Shown piece after piece: positions 17,811-25,976 of a stretch of DNA of 64,000 nt. Source of the stretch: Treponema socranskii subsp. buccale (GTDB taxonomy: Bacteria > Spirochaetota > Spirochaetia > Treponematales > Treponemataceae); NCBI RefSeq assembly GCF_024181585.1, contig NZ_CP054258.1, positions 2,728,001 through 2,792,000 on the forward strand, read 5' to 3'. The notes under the pieces were generated by a model. The model worked only from the letters and a program-made list of their open reading frames with translations, was not told the origin of the DNA and searched no databases. Made by a program: the position numbers and the translations under genes. Each line of letters begins with the position of its first letter. Position 1 is the stretch's first letter.

Positions 17811-17846
17811 AAAAAAAGCCGTCATTTTCACGACGACTTTTTTAAT
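17811..17846 (-). terminator. Rho-independent terminator of htpG
   Basis: On the minus strand AAAAAAGTCGTCGT pairs with ATGACGGCTTTTTTT (with G-T pairs) around a short GAAA-type loop and ends in a T-run. It lies 100 bases after the htpG stop and before the activator gene. The run of A on the other side could let it work in both directions. Confidence 0.7.
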
Positions 17847-17947
17847 TTTTATTTTATCTTTAAAACGCACACGATACGCGCAATGCTATTACCGATTGCA
17901 ATCCACGTTCCCTCCCGAAAACGTGAATTACATAACGAACGGGCGAT

Positions 17948-20026
17948 CTACTTGCTCAAAAGATTGTTCATGCGCCTTACGAAATCGGCAGGATCTTTCA
18001 GCTCTTCACCGCCCACGAGCAGCGCCTGGTCGAGCAGCACGAAAGAAATATCGGCGATGCGTTCTTTGTCGTCGGTGTCTTTGAGTTTTTGCACAATCGG
18101 GTGATCGCCGTTCACTTCGAGGATAGGCTTTACGTCGACGCCGGATTGCCCCATCGCTTTCATCATGCGTTCCATTTGGAAGGACGGATCATTTTCGTCG
18201 ACGACGATACACGAAGGACTGTCCGAAAGGCGCTTGCTGAGTTTTACTTCTTTGACTTTGTCGCCGAGCGCTTCTTTAATTTTTTCGACGATCGGTTTAA
18301 ATTCTTTTTCTTTTTTTTCGGCTTCGGCTTTATCGACGCCGAGTTCGTCGTCGCTGCCGGCTCTGTTTACCGATTTCAATTCAAAGTCTTTGTATTTTCC
18401 GAGCGCGGGGATAACGATATCCGCGATGTCGCTTGCGATTATTAAAACTTCAAAACCCTTTTTCGTATACGCTTCGAGGAGCGGGCTCGAACGCAGATTT
18501 TTTTCGTCCGTGCCGGTGATATAGTAAATCGATTTTTGACCGCTTTTCATGCGCTGCACGTAGTCTGCAAAACTCGTCCATTCGTCGCCGTTATTTTCGA
18601 GCGCCGCATTTTGACCGGAAGCACCCGCGTCTTTTTTTGCGGCATCCGCATCTTTCCCTGCAGCATTTGTACCGCTTGCACCGTCTTTTACATCCGGCTT
18701 GTACGTCGTTTTAAATCGTACGATTTCCGCAATTTCCGCGCGGTTTGCAAAATCCGAGTACAGGCCTTCCATCATCGGACGGTTAAACTGTGCAACAAAC
18801 GTATTCCATTTTTCGATCGCCTTTTTTTCGGCGTCGGTCGGCTTTTCGCTTTTTCGCGCTTTATCGGCTTCGTCTCCGAGTTTTTTAAATTCGCCGAGCA
18901 GCTTTTTTACCGACTGCGCTTTGATCGTTTCGAGGATGCGGTTTTGCTGCAGGATTTCGCGGCTCACATTGAGCGGCAAATCTTCGCTGTCGATGATGCC
19001 GCGCACGAAACGGAGGTATGCCGGAAGCAGTTCGCGGTCGTCATCGGTGATAAACACGCGCTTGACGTAGAGCTTTATGCCGCTTTTGTAGTCGGCTTGA
19101 TACATATCAAAGGGTGCGGTTTTCGGAACGTAAAAGAGCGTCGTATATTCCTGCGTACCTTCGGCGTGCGTATGGACGTACATGAGCGGGTCGTCGCCGT
19201 CGTGACTCATCGTTTTGTAGAATTCGTTGTAGTCCGATTCTTTCAAATCGCTCTTCGATCGTTTCCACAGGGCGCTTGCGCTGTTTACCTGATCGACTTT
19301 ATTTTCGCTCGACGTAACGTTACCCTTGTCGTCGTATTTGTTTTGCGTATAGTGAAGATAGATCGGAAACGCGATATAATCGCTGTATTTTTTAATAAGC
19401 TCTTCGATCTTCCAGCGGCTCGCGTACTCTTTGCTGTCGTCGTTTAAATGCATGACGACGGCGGAACCGCAGCTTTCGCTTTTATCGAAACCGTATTTTT
19501 TCGCTTCTTCGCTGTCGCATGCGACTTCTTCGATATCGTACGAGTTCGTGCCGTCGCTCGACCAGTGCCAAATTTTTCCGGACGGATCGGCCGCTTTGCG
19601 TGTGTATACGTCGATTTTTTTTGCCGCCATAAATGCCGCATAAAAGCCGACGCCGAACTGCCCGATGAGCGCCGAATCTTTCGACGCCGCTTCGTTCAAT
19701 TTTTCAAAAAACGCTTTCGTGCCGCTGCGCGCGATCGTGCCGAGATTATCGGTTAAATCTTTATCGGTCATGCCGATGCCGGAATCCTGTACGGTGAGCA
19801 CGCTTTCTTTGCCCTCGTCCCCGCCTTCGAACGAAATGTCGATGCGCGGCGCAAAATGCACGTCTTTGAATGCGTCGTCGGATACGGTGAGGTATTTGAG
19901 TTTGTCGAGTGCATCCGATGCGTTCGAAACGATTTCCCTGAGGAAAATATCCTTATTCGAATACATCGAATGGATGATGAGTTTTAAAAGCTGATTTACT
20001 TCGGTTTGAAATTGATACGTTGCCAT
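17948..20026 (-). CDS. htpG: HtpG, Hsp90-family chaperone
   Basis: ATP-dependent cytoplasmic chaperone acting as a dimer. The 692-residue protein starts MATYQFQTEVNQLLKLIIHS and shows the GHKL ATP site (IFLREIVSNASDALDKL, DSGIGM, GTIARSGTKAF, GQFGVGFYAAF), the middle domain with the catalytic arginine loop (GIIDSEDLPLNVSREILQQN), and the C-terminal dimerisation region. It is about 55 residues longer than typical HtpG. The extra length is an Ala/Lys/Asp/Gly-rich low-complexity insert after YKPDVKDG (about residues 430-490), just before DEWTSFADYVQRM. GAGG precedes the ATG. No CIRCE element is visible upstream. Confidence 0.97.
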   Translation of the reverse strand: MATYQFQTEVNQLLKLIIHSMYSNKDIFLREIVSNASDALDKLKYLTVSDDAFKDVHFAPRIDISFEGGDEGKESVLTVQDSGIGMTDKDLTDNLGTIARSGTKAFFEKLNEAASKDSALIGQFGVGFYAAFMAAKKIDVYTRKAADPSGKIWHWSSDGTNSYDIEEVACDSEEAKKYGFDKSESCGSAVVMHLNDDSKEYASRWKIEELIKKYSDYIAFPIYLHYTQNKYDDKGNVTSSENKVDQVNSASALWKRSKSDLKESDYNEFYKTMSHDGDDPLMYVHTHAEGTQEYTTLFYVPKTAPFDMYQADYKSGIKLYVKRVFITDDDRELLPAYLRFVRGIIDSEDLPLNVSREILQQNRILETIKAQSVKKLLGEFKKLGDEADKARKSEKPTDAEKKAIEKWNTFVAQFNRPMMEGLYSDFANRAEIAEIVRFKTTYKPDVKDGASGTNAAGKDADAAKKDAGASGQNAALENNGDEWTSFADYVQRMKSGQKSIYYITGTDEKNLRSSPLLEAYTKKGFEVLIIASDIADIVIPALGKYKDFELKSVNRAGSDDELGVDKAEAEKKEKEFKPIVEKIKEALGDKVKEVKLSKRLSDSPSCIVVDENDPSFQMERMMKAMGQSGVDVKPILEVNGDHPIVQKLKDTDDKERIADISFVLLDQALLVGGEELKDPADFVRRMNNLLSK

Positions 20027-20202
20027 ACAAGCCTCTTTTTAGAAATTGAAAAATAGTGCGGAAAATTCGCAGATTACTTCTAATGTACTGATAAACGGCG
20101 GCTTTCGGCAAGCGAGAAAACATTCCTTAAAATGCAGCATTGCAGGAAGTATCAACTTCCGAAAAAGTTTTTTCTGTGCGCATGAGCGCACCCGTACTAT
20201 AG

Positions 20203-20225
20203 TCGAGTTTGCGACGCAAACTCGA
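20203..20225. repeat. Perfect palindrome upstream of htpG
   Basis: TCGAGTTTGCG and CGCAAACTCGA flank one central A. It sits 180 bases before the htpG ATG, next to a TATAGT box and just ahead of structured element C1. It may be an operator or simply part of the hairpin-rich spacer. Confidence 0.4.
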
Positions 20226-20237
20226 GATAAGAACGCT

Positions 20238-20316
20238 GCGATTTCGAGCAATGCACAGAAATCGCGAGTGTCTCCCATAAAAGAAAAACGCTTCGGCGTT
20301 TTTCGGCTCCGGACTT
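20238..20316. repeat. Structured dispersed element, family C copy 1
   Basis: Two hairpins in a fixed order. The first has stem GCGATTTC/GAAATCGC (20238-20245, 20258-20265) with a 12-base loop GAGCAATGCACA. Next comes a conserved TCTCCCATAAAAG link, then hairpin GAAAAACGC-TTC-GGCGTTTTTC (20283-20304), and GGCTCCGGACTT. A second copy at 30358 keeps the loop, link and tail but has a different, still fully paired, first stem. Confidence 0.65.
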
Positions 20317-20436
20317 TAGCGGAGGCACTATTTCAGCCGATGCTTTTTATCGTACCTCCCGCGATTTCCGCTGTAAATATTCTTTTAGGATTCCCTTTTC
20401 TATACAAATTTTTACCGCATTGGTAAAGCCGCTCTC

Positions 20437-20662
20437 TTAGGGAGAGAGGACACCTCGTTCAGAGCAAGGTTTCCTCTCTCTCCCTAAAACCCTCTCTCTT
20501 CTTCCCGCACTGCTTAGGGCTCCGCCCTAAGAACCCGGTCTTCTTTAATTAAGGTTACGGCATTACGGCACGGACACCGTAAAAGCCGCAAGTACACGAT
20601 GTTTTAGGCTGTAAGCCTAAAACTCGAAGTCAAGGAATGTACACGGAAGTATATTCCTTGAC
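20437..20662. repeat. Cluster of four hairpins in the arginase-htpG spacer
   Basis: This 226-base stretch holds four inverted repeats one after another: 20437-20487 (TTAGGGAGAGAGGA with TCCTCTCTCTCCCTAA), 20513-20531 (CTTAGGGC/GCCCTAAG), 20601-20623 (GTTTTAGGCT/AGCCTAAAAC) and 20629-20662 (GTCAAGGAAT/ATTCCTTGAC). No reading frame with a known domain or ribosome site is seen in the 790-base spacer 20027-20818. The hairpins lie downstream of arginase and could end its transcript, or they may be a decayed mobile or RNA element. Confidence 0.5.
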
Positions 20663-20818
20663 TGGGCATATTTTCGTTTATTGTCGATTGGTGCTCTGCA
20701 AGCACAATAATCTTATTGTCTACAAGGCAGAAAACATCATTATTAATTAATAAGCCGATTTTCGAAAATATCAGTTAATAATTATTATATCGCTCCGTGC
20801 CGGAAAATTTTCCGCGCG

Positions 20819-21727
20819 TCAATACAATTTTTCGCCGAGCAGGCGGGCGGCAAGAGAAACGGCAAGCACTGCGGTTTGATTTCTCACGTCGAGGATCGGA
20901 TTCACTTCCACGATGTCGGCCGATTTTACGATACCGGTATCGCTCATCTCTTCCATGAGCAAAAGCGCTTCGCGGTTCGTCATGCCGGCGGGAAGCGGAA
21001 TGCCGGTGCCGGGCGCGAACATGGGATCGAGCACGTCCATGTCGAAAGACACGTGCACGACGTCCGCGTGCGTTTTAAAAAAGAGTACGACTTGTTTGAC
21101 GACGGACGGAAAGCCCTGCCGTTCGATGTCGCTCATCGTAAAAACCGTGACGCCGGATTTGCGCATCAGCTCTTTTTCGCCCGGATCCAAATCGCGGATG
21201 CCGACGAAGCACACGTTGCGCGGATCGACTTTGCGTCCGTCAAAATATAAATTCGTCAATTCCGGAAGACCGAGTCCGCACGAAGCGGCAAGGCATTCGC
21301 CGTGGATGTTGCCGGAAAGCGTCGTCTCGGGCGTGTTGAAATCTCCGTGCGCGTCGACGTAAAGTACGCCGAGTCTTTGCCCCTTGCGTTTTGCGGACGC
21401 GGCGGCTCCGGCAAGCGTGCCGAGCACGATCGAGTGATCGCCGCCGAGCGTAAGCGGAAATTCTCCCGCGGCAAAAGACTCATCCGCTTCTTTTGCAAGC
21501 TGCGTGCAGGCGGCCGCTATCGGTTTTAAATATTTCGCTTTCGGGTTTCCGACCTCTTCGTACTCCTGAGGATGTATGTGCATCGGCGAATTGTATTTGA
21601 CCAAAGTGTGACCGAGCGATTCGAGTTTTGCGCGTAAACCCGCGAGCCGTATTGCGGACGGCCCCATATCGCTGCCGTGGCGAGAAGCTCCGAAATCGAG
21701 CGGCATTTCAATGATGTGAATATTCAT
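20819..21727 (-). CDS. rocF: Arginase
   Basis: Manganese enzyme that splits arginine to ornithine and urea. All three metal motifs of the ureohydrolase family are present in the 302-residue protein: GGDHSI, DAHGDFN and SFDMDVLDP. The family lid GNIHGECLA and the terminal VEVNPILD also match. The pattern SFDMDVLDPMFAPGTG favours arginase over agmatinase or formimidoylglutamase. It stands alone; no ornithine or urease genes are nearby. A TATACT box only 6 bases before the ATG and the absence of a Shine-Dalgarno suggest a leaderless mRNA. Confidence 0.92.
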   Translation of the reverse strand: MNIHIIEMPLDFGASRHGSDMGPSAIRLAGLRAKLESLGHTLVKYNSPMHIHPQEYEEVGNPKAKYLKPIAAACTQLAKEADESFAAGEFPLTLGGDHSIVLGTLAGAAASAKRKGQRLGVLYVDAHGDFNTPETTLSGNIHGECLAASCGLGLPELTNLYFDGRKVDPRNVCFVGIRDLDPGEKELMRKSGVTVFTMSDIERQGFPSVVKQVVLFFKTHADVVHVSFDMDVLDPMFAPGTGIPLPAGMTNREALLLMEEMSDTGIVKSADIVEVNPILDVRNQTAVLAVSLAARLLGEKLY

Positions 21728-21733
21728 AAAAGC

Positions 21734-21763
21734 AGTATAATGCGAAGAGGCGCTTTAGGACAA
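21734..21763 (-). promoter_or_regulatory. Leaderless-type promoter of arginase
   Basis: TATACT (21739-21734) is separated from the ATG at 21727 by 6 bases. A partial -35 TTGTCC lies 18 bases further up. No ribosome-binding sequence can fit between. Confidence 0.5.
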
Positions 21764-21951
21764 TACGCACGCAGGGCGCCGAAGAGTGCGATCGGCGCAT
21801 CACGGAAAGTCCTGAGCAAAAAAACCGAAACCGCGCCGATACACGAACCGTACCGGCTGTCGATTTCGGGTTGTTAATTTTTGTACGCCGGCAGGCACGC
21901 GAACGGACGGAACTCCCGCCCGTTCGCACCTTTGCCGAACGATATTTTCAA

Positions 21952-21998
21952 AAACTCGCCGTTAAACGAAACGCGCCGTTTCAGCGTTTCGTTTAACC
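21952..21998. repeat. 47-bp hairpin repeat, copy 1 (family A)
   Basis: Identical in all 47 bases to 22131-22177. It contains a perfect 14-bp stem, GTTAAACGAAACGC with GCGTTTCGTTTAAC, and a 9-base loop. The spacer 21728-22183 holds nothing else that looks coding: only these two copies and element B1 between them. Confidence 0.7.
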
Positions 21999-22006
21999 GT
22001 CCTTAA

Positions 22007-22049
22007 AATTGCACATGAGTAAATCTTCAGATTTAGGAAATGTGCAATT
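22007..22049. repeat. Structured dispersed element, family B copy 1
   Basis: Outer stem AATTGCACAT/ATGTGCAATT encloses GAGTAAATCTTCAGATTTAGGA, within which AAATC and GATTT can pair. A second copy directly follows rpoN at 28812. There the inner end of the stem differs but remains paired, while the enclosed sequence differs at one base. The similarity continues into the following GTGCGC..GCC. Confidence 0.65.
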
Positions 22050-22130
22050 GGTGCGCACGCCCCGCAACGAGCGCGTAAGCGCGAAGTTTCGAGCGGCGCA
22101 CATGTTAATATGCGATGTTTGCCTTTCGGC

Positions 22131-22177
22131 AAACTCGCCGTTAAACGAAACGCGCCGTTTCAGCGTTTCGTTTAACC
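22131..22177. repeat. 47-bp hairpin repeat, copy 2 (family A)
   Basis: Exact second copy of 21952-21998, ending 7 bases before the stop codon of the flavoprotein gene at 22184, where it could act as its transcript-end hairpin. The pair encloses a 132-base segment with element B1. Confidence 0.7.
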
Positions 22178-22183
22178 CTCCGT

Positions 22184-23923
22184 TTATTTTTTAATATAAT
22201 CGCAGGCCTCGTCTCCGGCAATTTTGCCGAACACTTCGATATCCGCGACCGCGTTGCCGCCCAAACGGTTCGCACCGTGAACGCCGCCGGTCACTTCTCC
22301 CGCCGCAAAGAGACCGGGAATCGCATTTCCCTTTGTGTCGAGCACTTCCGTCTTCGTATCGATTTTGATGCCGCCCATCGTGTGGTGCACGGCAGGCCCG
22401 ACTTCGATCGCGTAGTACGGTCCCTTCGTCAGATCGCGCTCCAAGCCGTTCGGATTGCGGTTGAAGTCGGCATCTTTTTTATTGTGCACATAGCCGGCGT
22501 ATGTTTTCAGCGTCTTTTCAAACTCTGCCGCAGGTATGCCGAGCTTTTGCGCAAGCTCCGCGGGCGTCGCGGCTTCGGTCAGTAAACCTTTTTTTGCATA
22601 GCCTTCGATCGCTTTCAGAGAATCACGTACGTCCTGATCGAAAACGAGAAAAGCCGTTTTGTTCGGCTCTTTTAAAATCGCGGCGGATACGACGTCGCGC
22701 GTTTCCATTTCGTTGATAAAGCGCTTGCCCGTGCGGCTTACGAGAATCGCGCCGTTGCCTCGCACCGCTTCCGTGATCATAATGCCCTTGCCGGGGACGA
22801 CCGTCGGATGCGTTTGAATCTGATCCATCTGCGTAAGCGCACCGTCGAACTTTTTAATCCATTCGAACGCGTCGCCCGTTGCGCCCGGATGATTCGTCGT
22901 ACCGAATCCCGCAAGCTTCGGATTATATTTTACGACCATGTCGGAATTCGCACCGAAACCGCCGGTCGCGATAATGATCGCTTTCGCACTGACTTTATAG
23001 TCGCCGTTCGGAGACGAGACGGTAACTCCTGCGGGCTTTCCGTTTTCCGCAAAGATATCGGTCACTTTATTGTTAAGGCGGATATCCGCGCCCTGTTTTT
23101 GCGCCGCAGCGTATAAAAGCGGAACGAGGTGAGAGCCGATCGCGGCACCTCCCTGCGGACGGTGGATGCGTTTGTTCGTCGCACCGCCGAAAAGACCGAC
23201 GTCGCTCAGATCCGCACCGACGATGTCCGACTGCAGCCACTCCACGATCGCTGCGGAATTATCCACGAGCGTGTGAACGAGCGCGGGATCGTTGAGATTT
23301 TTTCCGCCCTTCATCGTATCTTCGAAAAATTGTTCTTTCGAATCTTTAATGCCGAGCTTCTCCTGCTCTTTCGTATACGCGGCGTTCAAACCGCCGGTCG
23401 CGCTGTTCGTATTGCCGCCGACGATACCCATCTTTTCAAGGACGATAACTTTCGCGCCGCGATGCGCCGCCTCCGTTGCAGCGGTAAGTCCCGCGCCGCC
23501 CGCACCGATAACGACGATATCGCACGACGTATCCGTCGCTTTTTCCGCCGCGGCCGTTTCGCCTTTCGACGCTTTGAGTGCAGCTTGAAGCGCAGCCATC
23601 GTCGCATTCGACGTGATCGTCGCACCCGACATGATATCGAGTCCTTCGACCGACTGCTTTGCGACCGCCTGATCGATGACGAACTGTTCCGCAGGCTGTG
23701 CGAAACCGGTTTCAGATTCTTTCGTCACCTTTGCGCCGGTAATTTTTCCGCCTTTTACGGAAAGTGTCAGCTCGATCGGACCGTTGCGGCCTTCACCCAT
23801 TCCGGGCCATTCACCGTCAACGAATTTTCCCTTCGCTCTCCCTCTGCTGCTGATTACGATCGCTGCGGCAGCCGCAATGACAAAAACGCCGATCGCAATG
23901 CCGATAGTCTTTTTTGAGTTCAT
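22184..23923 (-). CDS. Membrane-anchored fumarate-reductase-like FMN/FAD protein
   Basis: Third flavin reductase of the window (579 residues). It differs from the others in having an uncleaved-looking membrane anchor (residues 7-25, GIAIGVFVIAAAAAIVIS) and not a lipobox. The FMN domain carries SGAT (99-102); the FAD motif GAGGAG starts at 140. Substrate residues match fumarate reductases: HRPQGGAAIGSH, NEMETRDVVSAA, HHTMGGIKID and GGVHGANRLGG. No haem motifs are present. The start was moved from an upstream ATG (23950) to ATG 23923, which follows AAGGGAGC. Likely a terminal reductase facing the periplasm. It is monocistronic, with a divergent YdbC gene 317 bases upstream. Confidence 0.87.
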   Translation of the reverse strand: MNSKKTIGIAIGVFVIAAAAAIVISSRGRAKGKFVDGEWPGMGEGRNGPIELTLSVKGGKITGAKVTKESETGFAQPAEQFVIDQAVAKQSVEGLDIMSGATITSNATMAALQAALKASKGETAAAEKATDTSCDIVVIGAGGAGLTAATEAAHRGAKVIVLEKMGIVGGNTNSATGGLNAAYTKEQEKLGIKDSKEQFFEDTMKGGKNLNDPALVHTLVDNSAAIVEWLQSDIVGADLSDVGLFGGATNKRIHRPQGGAAIGSHLVPLLYAAAQKQGADIRLNNKVTDIFAENGKPAGVTVSSPNGDYKVSAKAIIIATGGFGANSDMVVKYNPKLAGFGTTNHPGATGDAFEWIKKFDGALTQMDQIQTHPTVVPGKGIMITEAVRGNGAILVSRTGKRFINEMETRDVVSAAILKEPNKTAFLVFDQDVRDSLKAIEGYAKKGLLTEAATPAELAQKLGIPAAEFEKTLKTYAGYVHNKKDADFNRNPNGLERDLTKGPYYAIEVGPAVHHTMGGIKIDTKTEVLDTKGNAIPGLFAAGEVTGGVHGANRLGGNAVADIEVFGKIAGDEACDYIKK

Positions 23924-24240
23924 AGAAGCTCCCTTTGCGCATGTGCGCATAATTATTAAAAAGCGGACGAGACGATGCGCATCTCGCAGCCGCTCCTGCG
24001 TACGTGTTACTATACCGCTTTTCGATTAAAATATAACAAATTTTTATGCAGGGTGCAATATTACACGATACGGGTGCAGGATGAAAAAAACGGGACCACC
24101 GTACGACAGTGTATTACAGCAACTCCGCATCGCAGGCGACGAGCGGCAAGAAATGTGCTATTATATTAAAAGCGCCGGTTAATTCGAAACGCAAAACGAT
24201 CGGCACGCATTGAAATCCCTTATGTACGGAGGATGCAATT
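23924..24240. promoter_or_regulatory. Divergent intergenic region, flavoprotein / ydbC
   Basis: 317 bases without a gene. On the minus strand a TATAGT box about 80 bases before ATG 23923 is a possible flavoprotein -10. TGCGCATGTGCGCA, two copies of the palindrome TGCGCA, lies just upstream of the flavoprotein ribosome site. On the plus strand ACGGAGGA precedes the ydbC ATG. No RNA gene or repeat was recognised. Confidence 0.35.
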
Positions 24241-24468
24241 ATGGCGGATGATTTTACTTTTGAAATTACGAAAAACATCGGCGTCGTCTCCGAAGGAAAA
24301 GGCGGATGGAAGATGGAGCTCAACCTCGTATCATGGGGAGGCCGCCCCGAAAAATACGACGTCAGAAGCTGGTCGCCCGACCATCAAAAAATGGGCAAGG
24401 GTTTGACGCTTACGAAAGAAGAACTCACGTCTCTCGGAAAACTCATCGCATCTCTTCCGGCGGAGTGA
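24241..24468 (+). CDS. YdbC-family PC4-like ssDNA-binding protein
   Basis: 75-residue protein matching the YdbC/PC4 fold, a small single-stranded-DNA-binding domain related to the eukaryotic transcription coactivator PC4. Visible marks are the N-terminal FEITKNIGVVSE strand, the GWKMELNLVSWGGRPEKYDVRSW beta-sheet read in two halves, and the final helix LTKEELTSLGKLIASL. It probably acts in DNA repair or transcription. Good Shine-Dalgarno (GGAGGA). Convergent with radA, whose stop lies 50 bases away. Confidence 0.85.
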   Translation: MADDFTFEITKNIGVVSEGKGGWKMELNLVSWGGRPEKYDVRSWSPDHQKMGKGLTLTKEELTSLGKLIASLPAE

Positions 24469-24520
24469 TTCCGCACCGGCGGCTTTGCAGTACGGCCGCC
24501 CCGCGCAATCGGCTCTTTCG

Positions 24521-25876
24521 TTATGCTCCGAACAGAAGCGTTACGAGCTCTTTTACGTCGCGCGCCTGAGAGACGCCCTTGCTTTTTTCCGGCGCGATAA
24601 CCGTCGAAAAGCCCATATTCTGCGCCGTCTTTGCGCGCTGCGTCAATCGCGGCACGGGACGAATTTCTCCGGCAAGACTCAGCTCGCCGATCACCGCCGT
24701 TTCGGCTGCGAGTGCGATGTCGGTACGTGCGGAATACAGCGCCGCCGCAAGCGCCGCATCGATCGCGCCTTCCGTCAAGCGCATACCGCCTGCCACATTG
24801 ATGTATAAATCCTGATCGGAAAAACGCAGGCCCGTCCGTTTTTCGAGGACTGCCGCCACGCGCGCCACGCGCGCCGAATCGATTTTATCGCTATAGACGC
24901 GGGAAAGAGACGCCTTTGCCGGCACGACGAGCGCCTGTATTTCAACGATAAACACGCGGCTGCCTTCGAACACGGCGGTACATGCAACGCCCGCGGGCTG
25001 CTTGCCGTCGCGCCTCGTGATAAAGAGCACCGACGGATCGGCGACTTCGGTCAAGCCTTTTTCCGTCATTTCGAAGATGCCGATTTCATCGACCGAGCCG
25101 AACCTGTTTTTCGCCGCGCGCAAAAAGCGGTATTCGTCGTTGCTGCGTTCGAATGAAACCACCGTGTCGACCATGTGCTCGAGCGATTTCGGGCCGGCGA
25201 TCAACCCTTCTTTCGTCACGTGCGCGGCCATTATTAAAACGGCGTCGCGCTCTTTGACCCAGCTTATCAATTCGTTCGCGCAGTATTTCAATTGATTGAC
25301 CGTTCCCGGAATCAAACCGGCCTGCACCGAATATGTCGTTTGAATCGAATCGACGATCACGAGTACGGGGTTTTGCGCATCGAGCGCGGCGAGCATATCT
25401 TCGAGACGCATCGTACACAAAAGCTCGATGCCGGCGGCAGCAAGGCCGAGCCTCTCGCTCCGCTCTTTTATCTGCGCGGCGGATTCTTCGCCCGACACGT
25501 AGAGTACGCGCATCGCATTGCCGTTCGCTTTCGCCGCGAGAGAAGCCGTCTGCAAAAGCAGCGTCGATTTTCCGATGCCCGGCTCTCCGCCGATAAGAAC
25601 CGCCGAACACATTGCAGCTCCGCCGCCGAGCACGCGGTCGAATTCCGCGATGCCGGTTGCAAGGCGCATACCGGCCTTTGCTTCCACATGCGAAAGCGGT
25701 ACAGGCTTTGCGCGCTCGGAAACGCCGGAACGGGAGGGACTTACGGCGTTCGCGTCGAGTATGCATTCTTCGAGCGTGTTCCATTCTCCGCACTGCGGAC
25801 AGCGGCCGAGCCAGCGCGGCTGCGAATAACCGCAGGATGAGCACTTGTACACGATCGTACCGGATTTTTTTGCCAT
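24521..25876 (-). CDS. radA: DNA repair protein RadA/Sms
   Basis: RecA-related DnaB-type helicase that extends D-loops during recombination. Order in the 451 residues: four-cysteine zinc finger (YKCSSCGY...RCPQCGEW, residues 10-32), ATPase with Walker A GGEPGIGKST, the RadA-specific KNRFG motif (AAKNRFGSVDEIG), and a Lon-protease-like C-terminal domain lacking the protease serine. Length is normal. GAGGAATTGCG precedes the ATG. It follows the DUF1015 gene by 100 bases on the same strand and may share its transcript. Confidence 0.96.
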   Translation of the reverse strand: MAKKSGTIVYKCSSCGYSQPRWLGRCPQCGEWNTLEECILDANAVSPSRSGVSERAKPVPLSHVEAKAGMRLATGIAEFDRVLGGGAAMCSAVLIGGEPGIGKSTLLLQTASLAAKANGNAMRVLYVSGEESAAQIKERSERLGLAAAGIELLCTMRLEDMLAALDAQNPVLVIVDSIQTTYSVQAGLIPGTVNQLKYCANELISWVKERDAVLIMAAHVTKEGLIAGPKSLEHMVDTVVSFERSNDEYRFLRAAKNRFGSVDEIGIFEMTEKGLTEVADPSVLFITRRDGKQPAGVACTAVFEGSRVFIVEIQALVVPAKASLSRVYSDKIDSARVARVAAVLEKRTGLRFSDQDLYINVAGGMRLTEGAIDAALAAALYSARTDIALAAETAVIGELSLAGEIRPVPRLTQRAKTAQNMGFSTVIAPEKSKGVSQARDVKELVTLLFGA

Positions 25877-25976
25877 CGCAATTCCTCATAAATCAATAAG
25901 TCGAATATCGATTTAATTAATTTTCATGCGCTTCGTCAGTACGAGGCGATGTCCCGTCCGAACGCGGCGATTCCCG

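Noticed and set aside
18536-19447. 303-codon plus-strand frame opposite htpG
   Set aside because: Shadow of the highly conserved HtpG frame; no ribosome site and skewed Phe/Arg/Val composition.
20027-20300. CIRCE-type operator before htpG
   Set aside because: No TTAGCACTC-N9-GAGTGCTAA-like sequence; the palindromes there have unrelated arms.
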